Below are positions 26,434 to 33,579 of a DNA stretch of 64,000 nucleotides, in pieces. Numbering within the stretch: position 1 is the first letter of the stretch; every line of letters begins with the position of its first letter. The translations under genes were made by a program, and so were the position numbers. The notes below the pieces were generated by a model that saw only the letters and a program-made list of their open reading frames with translations, did no database searches and was not told where the DNA came from. Source of the DNA: Candidatus Flexifilum affinis. Its GTDB lineage: Bacteria; Chloroflexota; Anaerolineae; Aggregatilineales; Phototrophicaceae. The DNA lies in contig JADJPJ010000043.1 of the NCBI GenBank assembly GCA_016713325.1, forward strand, positions 40,149 to 104,148, in the 5' to 3' direction.

Positions 26434-28116
26434 ATGGCGAAACAAATTCCTGATCCCATCAAGGCGCAGGCCGAGGCGCAGGAGCCGATCATCCCACCGG
26501 GTTATCTGCTCGGGCTGGCCGGCGTGGCCTTTCTCGTCGCCATCTTCGTCTCGCTGACCCAGCCGGAACCGGGCGTGGTCGGGCTGGGCGGCTTCGCCTT
26601 CGGCGTGCTGGCGCTGGTGCTGTGGGCTATCCTGGCGCCGGACCAGGCCAAGGGCGCGCTGACCGGGCGCACGCTGCGCTTCGGCGGGACGAGCGTCATC
26701 ATCACTATCCTGCTGGTCGCCGCGCTGGTGGCGATCTACGTCGTGGCGCGCAACGCCGAGGTGCGCGTCGACCTGACGGAGAGCAGCGACTTCTCGCTGA
26801 CCGAAGAGTCGCGGGCAGCCGTCGCCGCGCTGGGCGCCGATCCGTCGCTGCCGGCGGTGCAGATCACCGCCTTCTACGGCATCTCGCAGGCGGGGCGACG
26901 CGACCAGGATCAGCCGTTGCTGGCCGACTATGAGACGACCAGCAACGGCAAGATCACCTACCAGTTCGTCGACCCCGACCAGCAGCCGGGTCTGGTGCAG
27001 CGCTACGGCGTGACCGCCAACGGGCAGCTCGTCGTCGCCGCAATCGATGCCGAGACCGGCCAACCCGATCTGGAGAACGCCGAACGCATCAGCTTCCTGA
27101 GCCAGGAAGAGCTGACCAACGCCATCCTGAAGGTCTCGGCGCAGGGCACCTTCCGCGCCTACTTCATCACCGTGGCCGACAGCGAAGTGGCCGCCATGGT
27201 CAGCCTGAAAGACAACCTGGCCGGCCAGTATGACTGGGATGTGCAGGACGTCTCTCTGCTTCAGCTCACCAGCCCGGAAAGCCCGATCACCCTCAACGAC
27301 CCCAACGTCGACGGCGAGGTCATGATCCTGCCGGGCGGCAGCCAGCCGCTGAGCGATCAGGAGCTGGAGGTCATCCGCAATTACCTGAACGCGGGCGGGA
27401 ATCTGGTGGTGATGGCCGGGACGAACCTGAACGAGGATCAGGTCTCGCTGGCCACGGCGGAAAACCTGAACACCTACCTGGCGGAGACTTTCGGCCTCAG
27501 CTTCAACAACGACGTGATCGTCGACCCGACGCAGTCGCTGCAAAACCCGCTGTCGCCGATCGCGGTGGATTTCAACGCCTCGTCGTACATCACGACCAAC
27601 GGCATCGCGCAGGGGCAGTCGGCGGCGGTGTTCGACCTGGCGCCGAGCATTCGCATTGCCGAGACGGCGCCGGCCAATGTCACCGTCACCGAGCTGGTCA
27701 GCACCGGGTCGTCGTCCTATGCCAAGACGGACCTGGAGGCCATCCTGAATGGCGAGGGGACGCGGGCGGAGGAAGATGCCTCTGGGCCGTTCGTGGTGAT
27801 GGCGTCGGCGGAGAACAGCCAGACCGGCGCGCGGGTGATCCTGGCCAGCAGCACGTCGATCGCGCGGGACGAATATGTCCTGTTCGGCCAGCTCGCCAAC
27901 CTGGGTCTGGCCTTCAACAGCCTGATCTGGTCGACGGACTTCCAGGATTACTTCCAGGGCATCACCGTCCTGCAGCAGCAGCGCCCGCAGGACCAGCCGA
28001 TCTTCGCCAGCGAGGGTCAGATGGCCACGGCGCGCACCATCGTGCTGGGCCTGCCCTTCGCGGTGCTGCTGGTCGGCGTGTATGTGTGGTGGAGCAGCCG
28101 GGAAAAGGCGGGCTAG
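26434..28116 (+). CDS. GldG-like auxiliary ABC protein
   Basis: 560 residues. Three N-terminal helices (about 22-40, 45-63, 87-108), a long outward domain and one C-terminal helix (TIVLGLPFAVLLVGVYVWW). The start of the outward domain, VRVDLTESSDFSLTEESRAAV, is the family hallmark, and VMILPGGSQPLSDQELEVI / YLNAGGNLVVMAG matches the DUF4350-type core. In gliding Bacteroidetes the homologous complex works with gliding; in this lineage the substrate is unknown, and envelope or polysaccharide functions are equally possible. Confidence 0.9.
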   Translation: MAKQIPDPIKAQAEAQEPIIPPGYLLGLAGVAFLVAIFVSLTQPEPGVVGLGGFAFGVLALVLWAILAPDQAKGALTGRTLRFGGTSVIITILLVAALVAIYVVARNAEVRVDLTESSDFSLTEESRAAVAALGADPSLPAVQITAFYGISQAGRRDQDQPLLADYETTSNGKITYQFVDPDQQPGLVQRYGVTANGQLVVAAIDAETGQPDLENAERISFLSQEELTNAILKVSAQGTFRAYFITVADSEVAAMVSLKDNLAGQYDWDVQDVSLLQLTSPESPITLNDPNVDGEVMILPGGSQPLSDQELEVIRNYLNAGGNLVVMAGTNLNEDQVSLATAENLNTYLAETFGLSFNNDVIVDPTQSLQNPLSPIAVDFNASSYITTNGIAQGQSAAVFDLAPSIRIAETAPANVTVTELVSTGSSSYAKTDLEAILNGEGTRAEEDASGPFVVMASAENSQTGARVILASSTSIARDEYVLFGQLANLGLAFNSLIWSTDFQDYFQGITVLQQQRPQDQPIFASEGQMATARTIVLGLPFAVLLVGVYVWWSSREKAG

Positions 28117-28493
28117 CAAAAAAGAAGGCATGAGCAATGAGGAAAAGCAGGACTGCTGGATAACCGGATGTCCTAGTGCGGAGCAGGATGGGCGCCGAAC
28201 CCCGCCGAGGGCGCTGGGAAGCCGCTTGGCCAGGCAAAGACAAGCCTACTGAAGGGGCTTTACACCAGGGTCGCGGCTCTGGTCCCTTCAGTGGACCTGT
28301 CGGTTCGGTAGCCGAGGCGCTTCTCAGCGCCTTCGGCGAAGAGGTGAACCATCGTTGCAACGCCTTGGCGAACCCAGTTCCATTCCGGATCGGCTATCCG
28401 TCAGCACTTGTCATCTCTGATTTCTCGTTTCTCATTTCTCATCACTGACTGAGACATCTCGAACCATCCTGAATTCACGAGAGAGGGATTGCC
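28117..28493. repeat. Intergenic region: purine-rich repeats flanking composite element copy A
   Basis: 28118-28158 is purine-rich (GAAGGCATGAGCAATGAGG). 28202-28338 is composite hairpin element A. 28410-28446 is the pyrimidine-rich reverse type (TCTCGTTTCTCATTTCTCAT). The inverted outer pair brackets the element and separates the DUF4340 gene from the rest of its operon. Confidence 0.7.
28202..28338 (+). repeat. Composite hairpin element, copy A
   Basis: 137 bp. Left arm CCGCCGAGGGCGCTGGGAAG, then AAAGACAAGCCTACTGAAGG; right arm GGTCCCTTCAGTGGACCTGT then GTAGCCGAGGCGCTTCTCAG ending CGCCTTCGGCG. Each end folds on itself (GCCGAGG...CTTCGGC) and the inner parts pair with each other across a GC-rich loop. 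Shares its design with copies B, C and D. Confidence 0.8.
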
Positions 28494-29330
28494 ATGCGTT
28501 TGAACCGAGGCACGATCATCCTGATCGCCGCGCTCGTCCTGGTCTTCGCGGGTGCGCTGGTGATCAGCAATCAGCAGGCATCGACGTCGACGACACCCAC
28601 CGCGACGCCAAACCCCGAGGCGGGACCGCTGTTCGCGGCACTGGACCCGGCCACCGTGGCGCGCTACGAACTGCGCCAGGCCGGGACAGGCAGCTATGTC
28701 GAACTGGCTCGGCTGGATGCGGCCAACTGGTCGCTGGATGGCTCGGCGGAGGAAGCGGGGCGCGTCCCCGATTCGACGCTGATCGAGTCCACACTGGGAC
28801 AGCTTGCCGACATCGAGTTCACCACCAGCTTCGAGAGCGATCAGCTCGCCGATTTCGGGCTGACCGCGCCGCAGTACACGCTCTTCGTCGAGACGGGCAC
28901 GGGCGAGGGCTACACCCTGTACATCGGCGCCAAGGCCCCGACCAACCCGCGCTACTACGCCGTGCTGGCCGAGGGAGTCGCCGCGCCGCCGCCGGAAGCG
29001 ACCCCTGAAGCCACCGTCGAGGCGACCGCCGAAGCGACTGCCGAAGCCGCCGACGTGGCCGCGCTCGATCCGTTCGCCAACCTGCTGGATCAGGTGGTGC
29101 AGACGCGCCCCGCCGACTTCACACTGAGCGGGACGCAGAAGATCTACGTCATCCCGCAAACGGTGATCACCACCCTGGCCGGCTGGCTGACGGCGGCGCC
29201 GTATGCCGCTCCGACGCCCACGCCGCTGCCGACGATGACGCCCGAGGCGACCGTCGAGACCACTGTTGAAGCAACGCTGGAGGCGGAGGTCACGCCCGAG
29301 GCGACGGTGGAAGCGACGGCGGAGAGTTAA
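28494..29330 (+). CDS. DUF4340-like membrane-anchored protein
   Basis: 278 residues. N-terminal helix 7-27 (TIILIAALVLVFAGALVIS), a Thr/Pro linker, then a domain with LARLDAANWSLDGS, VPDSTLIESTLGQLADIEF and ADFGLTAPQYTLFVETG that fits DUF4340, regularly encoded after GldG-like proteins. The C-terminal region has two Pro/Thr/Ala/Glu-rich stretches (PEATPEATVEATAEAT and similar), a low-complexity style typical of Chloroflexota surface proteins. Separated from the Gld genes by 377 bp of repeats. Confidence 0.85.
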   Translation: MRLNRGTIILIAALVLVFAGALVISNQQASTSTTPTATPNPEAGPLFAALDPATVARYELRQAGTGSYVELARLDAANWSLDGSAEEAGRVPDSTLIESTLGQLADIEFTTSFESDQLADFGLTAPQYTLFVETGTGEGYTLYIGAKAPTNPRYYAVLAEGVAAPPPEATPEATVEATAEATAEAADVAALDPFANLLDQVVQTRPADFTLSGTQKIYVIPQTVITTLAGWLTAAPYAAPTPTPLPTMTPEATVETTVEATLEAEVTPEATVEATAES

Positions 29331-29364
29331 CCCCTTACCCCAGGCGAATCTTCTCGCACACTCC

Positions 29365-29425
29365 CTCTTCCCGCTTGCTTGTAAGGGCTTGCGTGGGAGA
29401 GGGGGAACGGGTTGCGGAGACCCGG
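29365..29425. repeat. CCCTCTCCC-type intergenic repeat
   Basis: CTCCCTCTTCCCGCTTGCTT...GCTTGCGTGGGAGAGGGGG: a hairpin of the same family as 14537-14618, located between convergent genes, where it could act as a terminator-like structure. Confidence 0.6.
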
Positions 29426-29496
29426 GGATTCCTGAACCAGCTACAGGCCCTCAACCGAAGCATAGGATCGTGGATGGACGGGACACTCACGGAGCG

Positions 29497-30460
29497 TCAT
29501 GGCGGAACTAACTCCCTGGGTGCGCCTGTTTGACCGAAGTTGCCTGCCATCAGCGAAAAGTCGCTGATATTGATGACGCCGTCTCCGTCAAAATCGGCAC
29601 GCGCGTCAAACCCTTCTTCCTCGCTCATTTTGCATTTTGCCAAAACCGGCGGCAAGGATCGAGAAGTCGGTGATATTGATGGTGTTGTCACCGTTTGCAT
29701 CGCCCTCCAGCGGGAGGCCTGTTGGCACGGAGATAATGCCAACATCAACGGTCAATGTCTGCGCCGTGGCCAGCGTATGAGCGCCTTTTGCCCATAAACG
29801 GTAATCTCCCGACCTTAAGATAACTCCCAGAGGCGTGATTCCATAGGAGTCGGTTGTCATCCTCCAAGCCCGAGTATAGTCGTCGTCGAGCGGCGTGAAC
29901 TGTAACTCGATCGGTGTAATCCATGAGTCGTCAGGCGGGGAAGGCCGCCCTTGCATCTCGGCGTGCACCTGCGGCCATGCCCACTGATTGGTACTGAGCC
30001 AGATCATGGAGACAACAGCGCTGCCCCACCCCTCAAAGTACTCCAGCCGGATGTCATGCTCCCCGGCGGCGATTTCGAGCACTTCCGTAGAGTTCACCTC
30101 CACGGAAGCTTGTCGCCAGCGATCCAGCATCAGCGTGTCGTCCAGATACAGACGTACCCCATCGTCGTGGACCAGTTCGAAACGATAATATCCGGCATCG
30201 AGCCAGGGGCGAGCGGTGAAACGGGCGGAGAATTGATCTGGGTGTACTGACGGATGTGGGCCATCGGCAGAACCCCAAAAGAATGAGATGGGACCGACGA
30301 AGGACTCGGTATAGACCTGCTCGCCAGCCAGATCCATGTTATTCCAGTATTCGACGTACCAGGACGCGCTTTGTATATCGCTGACGGCTTGCAGCGGCGT
30401 AACGGTCAGCGCCAGCATCGCGACGATGAGGGTGAGGATCAAGGGGACAGAACGCACCAT
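29497..30460 (-). pseudogene. Secreted PA14-dockerin protein split by a 7-bp duplication
   Basis: Signal peptide 1-26, then a PA14 domain (about 32-165: WYVEYWNNMDLAGEQVY, DAGYYRFELVHDDGVRLYLD, AGEHDIRLEYFEGWG), then a dockerin-like pair of calcium loops. The first loop (DANGDNTINITDFSILAAGF) is read in one frame and the second (DFDGDGVINISDFSLMAGNF) in another. The shift is at 29627-29640, where GCAAAAT is tandemly duplicated; removing one copy restores GFGKMSEEEGFDARADF, matching the spacing of the intact dockerin at 54243. As it stands translation stops after KMQNERGRRV, with half a dockerin. Could be a true mutation, a phase switch or a sequencing error. Confidence 0.85.
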
Positions 30461-30613
30461 GAAAGCACTCCGGTCAATGGCCTCTATCTATTTTATACTC
30501 CTTAGCAGTGTATAAACGGGTGATTCGCCGACGGCGCAGATCCGTGCACTGGCAACCAACTTCAGCACTGGAATCGCTATCTGAGAGTACAATCTAGATC
30601 GAAGAGACTACTC

Positions 30614-31036
30614 ATGAAGACGAAGGATGAAACGATGGCGGCGATAGTCAAACGGCTGACGGTGAGAGCGCCTATTGAGGACGTTTGGGCGGCGCTGACC
30701 GACCCGGAAGACATCAGCGCCTGGATGACCGACTCATCCGTCGTGTTTGACCTGCACGTGGGCGGGCGCTACAGCCTGTTCGGCGGCGAGACGACCGGCA
30801 AGTTCATCGAGATCGAAGCGCCGGCCATCCTCGAATACACCTGGCGTCAAAACACCTGGGAACCGGCCTGGCCCGACTCGCGGGTGCGCTGGGAGCTTTC
30901 CGAAAACGGCCGCCGGACCCGGGTGATGCTCACCCATACCGATTTTCCCAACGACGAGGAACGCGTCAGCCACGAAGAAGCCTGGGAAGAATACTGGCTG
31001 GAGCCGATGATCGACTATTTGCAGGGCGATCTGTAG
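30614..31036 (+). CDS. SRPBCC / AHSA1-like protein
   Basis: 140 residues. START-like fold of the AHSA1 (activator of Hsp90 ATPase homologue) group: VKRLTVRAPIEDVWAALTDP, then ISAWM, FDLHVGGRYSLFGGE, and the C-terminal helix HEEAWEEYWLEPMIDYL. These small proteins bind hydrophobic ligands; the ligand is unknown. A second possible start at 30635 has AAGGA six bases upstream. Stands alone. Confidence 0.85.
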   Translation: MKTKDETMAAIVKRLTVRAPIEDVWAALTDPEDISAWMTDSSVVFDLHVGGRYSLFGGETTGKFIEIEAPAILEYTWRQNTWEPAWPDSRVRWELSENGRRTRVMLTHTDFPNDEERVSHEEAWEEYWLEPMIDYLQGDL

Positions 31037-31059
31037 AGTCTCAGCCGGAGAATGAGGCG

Positions 31060-31145
31060 GAATTGCAGGAACGCGGTGCAAGCGCAAGCTTGCCTTGCGC
31101 GTCGGCTGTGACGGACAGCCAGAAGGCTGTCCCTTCTGTCCCTAC
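31060..31145. repeat. Short palindromes in the gap before the Doc pair
   Basis: GCGCAAGCTTGCCTTGCGC (about 31080-31099) and GACAGCCAGAAGGCTGTCCC (about 31114-31133), two members of the short palindrome class. No antitoxin-like frame is visible in the 31037-31282 gap. Confidence 0.55.
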
Positions 31146-31282
31146 AATCTAAACCAGATGATTTTTCGGAACCCCACCGCTCACCCTTTGATCGCGCAGA
31201 GGATGAGCGGTTTCGATGAACCCGCGCCTTTTATCGGTAATTCGCAGGCAATGCGTTTGCAACCAATGACCCTGGAACCAGA

Positions 31283-31777
31283 ATGCCCATGACCGTGCGT
31301 TACGTCACGCTCTCCGAACTGATCTACATCAATGGCACGGTGCTCGACCACCCGGCCATCCGCGAAGGCCGCCAGCAGATCCGTGACATCGCCCTGCTCG
31401 ACGCCGCCGTCGCCCGCCCGGCCCAGAGCGCCTTTGGCGAGGACGCCTTCCCGGATCTGGCGCAGAAGGCGGCTGTGCTGCTGCACGGCATCGCCCGCAA
31501 CCACCCCTTCGCCGACGGCAACAAGCGGACGGCCACCGTCGGCGCGCTGTTCATGCTGCGCGTCAACGGCCATGAGGTGCGCTGGGATCAGCCGGAGGCG
31601 CTGACCATGATCCTGCGCACCGCCGAGGGCCGCTGCGGTCTGGAAGAGCTGGCCGCCTGGCTGCCCCTCAGCCCGCTCCCGCGCGACTCGACACCCGAAG
31701 CCGAGTCGGATATGCGGCTGATCGACGAGATCATCGCCGCGCAGAAATGGCTGCTCGATGCCCTCGAACGCCAATAG
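31283..31777 (+). CDS. Doc/Fic-family protein 1
   Basis: 164 residues; an ATG at 31289 is an alternative start. The Fic motif is HPFADGNKRT (74-83), preceded by a helix KAAVLLHGIARN. Lys in place of the second Gly of HPFxxGNGR is the Doc (death on curing) form, which in phage P1 phosphorylates EF-Tu rather than AMPylating. The N-terminal part carries a beta-flap (VRYVTLSELIYINGTVL) as in Doc. The last 30 residues are a charged extension. No Phd antitoxin gene is adjacent; instead a second Doc-like gene overlaps its end by 20 bp. Confidence 0.88.
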   Translation: MPMTVRYVTLSELIYINGTVLDHPAIREGRQQIRDIALLDAAVARPAQSAFGEDAFPDLAQKAAVLLHGIARNHPFADGNKRTATVGALFMLRVNGHEVRWDQPEALTMILRTAEGRCGLEELAAWLPLSPLPRDSTPEAESDMRLIDEIIAAQKWLLDALERQ

Positions 31778-32171
31778 GCCGATTCAGCTCCTGTCGGCGT
31801 CGGACCTGTACAACCTCAACGACACGATCACCGAGGGGCATACCTTCGTGCGCGACGTGCACCTGCTCAACTCCGCCGCCAAACGACCAAACCTGGTGGT
31901 CTTCGGCGAGGTGCAGTTCCCCACGCTGGTCGACAAGGCGGCGGCGCTGCTGCACTCGGTCGCCTATCACCACCTGTTCGCCGACGGCAACAAGCGGACG
32001 GCGGCGCTGGCCGTGGCCCTGTTTCTGGAGCGGAACGATCACCACCTGACCTGGGACGGGGAGACGGAGCGGGAGTTCATCCTGGAGATCGCCCGGGGCA
32101 CCCTGGACGTGCCGGCGATCGCCGAGCGACTGGCGCCGTGGGTGGCGAAAGATGAGGGAGAGGGTTCGTAG
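31758..32171 (+). CDS. Doc/Fic-family protein 2
   Basis: 137 residues, homologous to the preceding protein: IQLLSASDLYNLNDTITEG aligns with its N-terminus and HLFADGNKRT (72-81) is the Fic motif, with Leu replacing the usual Pro. Overlaps gene 1 by 20 bp, so the two are co-translated. The final codon TCG is followed by TAG, which belongs to a GTAGGGACG repeat; the tail AKDEGEGS may reflect that junction. Confidence 0.85.
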   Translation: MPSNANRPIQLLSASDLYNLNDTITEGHTFVRDVHLLNSAAKRPNLVVFGEVQFPTLVDKAAALLHSVAYHHLFADGNKRTAALAVALFLERNDHHLTWDGETEREFILEIARGTLDVPAIAERLAPWVAKDEGEGS

Positions 32172-32671
32172 GGACGAGGCCTACCGCGCCCACCAGGACG
32201 GACAGCGTTGTGGGGAGGGTATGCAAACGAACGTTTGCTTCTGCTCGCCCGAGTGATCTGAGACATGCTGGCCTGAACAGATACCCTCTGGGCAGTTTGC
32301 ACCTATAGACAACCGAAACGAAGCATGCCGAACCAGGCTGGTTCGTGCTGCTCCGCCGAGGGCTGAAGCCCATCGGCTAGACAAAGACCAGCTCACTAAA
32401 GGAGCTAAACCTGTGTGTTGCGGTCCCTTCAGTGGACCAGTCAGTTCCGTAGCCGAGGCGCTTCAGCCCTCGGCGGTGTTGGCGACCACTGCGGCACACA
32501 ATAGAGTTCCGTCCGGGTTTGTTTCCCTTGTTTAGCAGCCCGCCCAAGACTCGTTTGTACAGATGGGATCGCTTCTCATTTGCACTTAATCTTCATTACG
32601 TTACAATGATTTTAAGCACATCGAAACATTCTCTGTGAACTTATTGCGCAGCGCTTCAGGAAATTCACTTT
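32172..32671. repeat. Intergenic region with palindromes, composite element copy B and a promoter
   Basis: 500 bp. It begins with GTAGGGACGAGGC, then a GCAAACG/CGTTTGC palindrome (32223-32238), composite element B (32353-32476) and a possible promoter for the Liv cluster, TTTGCA (32579-32584), 17 bp, TACAAT (32602-32607). No gene. Confidence 0.65.
32353..32476 (+). repeat. Composite hairpin element, copy B
   Basis: 124 bp. Left CCGCCGAGGGCTGAAGCCCA then AGACAAAGACCAGCTCACTA; right GGTCCCTTCAGTGGACC then GTAGCCGAGGCGCTTCAGCC ending CTCGGCGG. Outer ends are strictly complementary (CCGCCGAGGGCTGAAG / CTTCAGCCCTCGGCGG). Relative to copy A, matching changes occur in both arms. Confidence 0.8.
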
Positions 32672-33448
32672 ATGGTGGAACCGGCTGTTAAACTGCATGT
32701 TCAGGACATTTCGCTGAGCTTCGGCGGCATTCGCGCGCTCAGCGGTGTCGACTTCAAGGTCCACACTGGCGAGATTTTCGCCGTCATCGGTCCCAACGGC
32801 GCGGGAAAAACCAGCCTCATCAACAGCATCAACGGCTTCTACCATCCTCAGCAGGGCCGCATCTGCTTCGACGGCCAGAACATCACCCACCTGCCGGCTT
32901 ACCGGCGGGCCGCCCTCGGCGTGTCGCGCACCTTCCAGAACATCGCCCTCTACACCAATATGACCGCGCTCGATAACATGATGGCAGCGCGGCACATCCA
33001 CATGAAATCCAACCTGCTGACCGGCGCGATCTTTCGCGGGGCTGCCCGGCGCGAGGAGATCGAGCACCGGCGCGTGGTCGAGGAGATCATCGACTTCCTG
33101 GAAATGGAAGCGATCCGCAAGTCGATCGTCGGCACGCTGAGCTACGGCCTGCGCAAGCGGGTGGAGCTGGGTCGGGCGCTGGCACTGGAGCCGACGCTGC
33201 TCCTGCTCGACGAGCCGATGGCCGGCATGAACGTCGAAGAAAAAGAAGACATGGCCCGCTTCATCCTGGATATCCACGAGCGCCAGAGTATGACCATCCT
33301 GCTCATCGAGCACGACATGGGGCTGGTGATGGATATTTCGCAGCGCGTGATGGCGCTCGATTTCGGCCGCAAGATCGCCGAGGGCACGCCCGACCACATC
33401 AAGCACGACGAGCACGTCATCAACGCCTACCTCGGCCAGGAAGGGTAG
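32672..33448 (+). CDS. livG: Branched-chain amino acid-type ABC ATPase LivG
   Basis: 258 residues. Walker A GPNGAGKTS, signature LSYGLRKRVELGRAL, Walker B LLLLDEPMAGMN, and the LivG-type C-terminus (IAEGTPDHIKHDEHVINAYL). One of two ATPases of the Liv importer whose other parts lie at 36519-41593. The likely substrate is a branched-chain or other hydrophobic/organic acid. Confidence 0.93.
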   Translation: MVEPAVKLHVQDISLSFGGIRALSGVDFKVHTGEIFAVIGPNGAGKTSLINSINGFYHPQQGRICFDGQNITHLPAYRRAALGVSRTFQNIALYTNMTALDNMMAARHIHMKSNLLTGAIFRGAARREEIEHRRVVEEIIDFLEMEAIRKSIVGTLSYGLRKRVELGRALALEPTLLLLDEPMAGMNVEEKEDMARFILDIHERQSMTILLIEHDMGLVMDISQRVMALDFGRKIAEGTPDHIKHDEHVINAYLGQEG

Positions 33449-33579
33449 GACCTCACCCCAGACGCGCTGGCTCGCACCCGCTGTCCATGGCGAACGCGTT
33501 CGCACGGAGAGGGGACCGCGGGGTGAGGAGAACGAGAATAAGCAGTACGCCCACAAAACTGATTTACAGGATTCTTGCG

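Noticed and set aside
25840..28137. 765-codon open frame antisense to the Gld-type genes
   Set aside because: Shadow of the ABC-2 permease and GldG-like genes; no domain, and codon use typical of an antisense frame in GC-rich DNA.
31095..31292. 65-codon frame as a Phd-like antitoxin for the Doc pair
   Set aside because: The translation contains a palindromic repeat and no Phd/AbrB features; no ribosome site.
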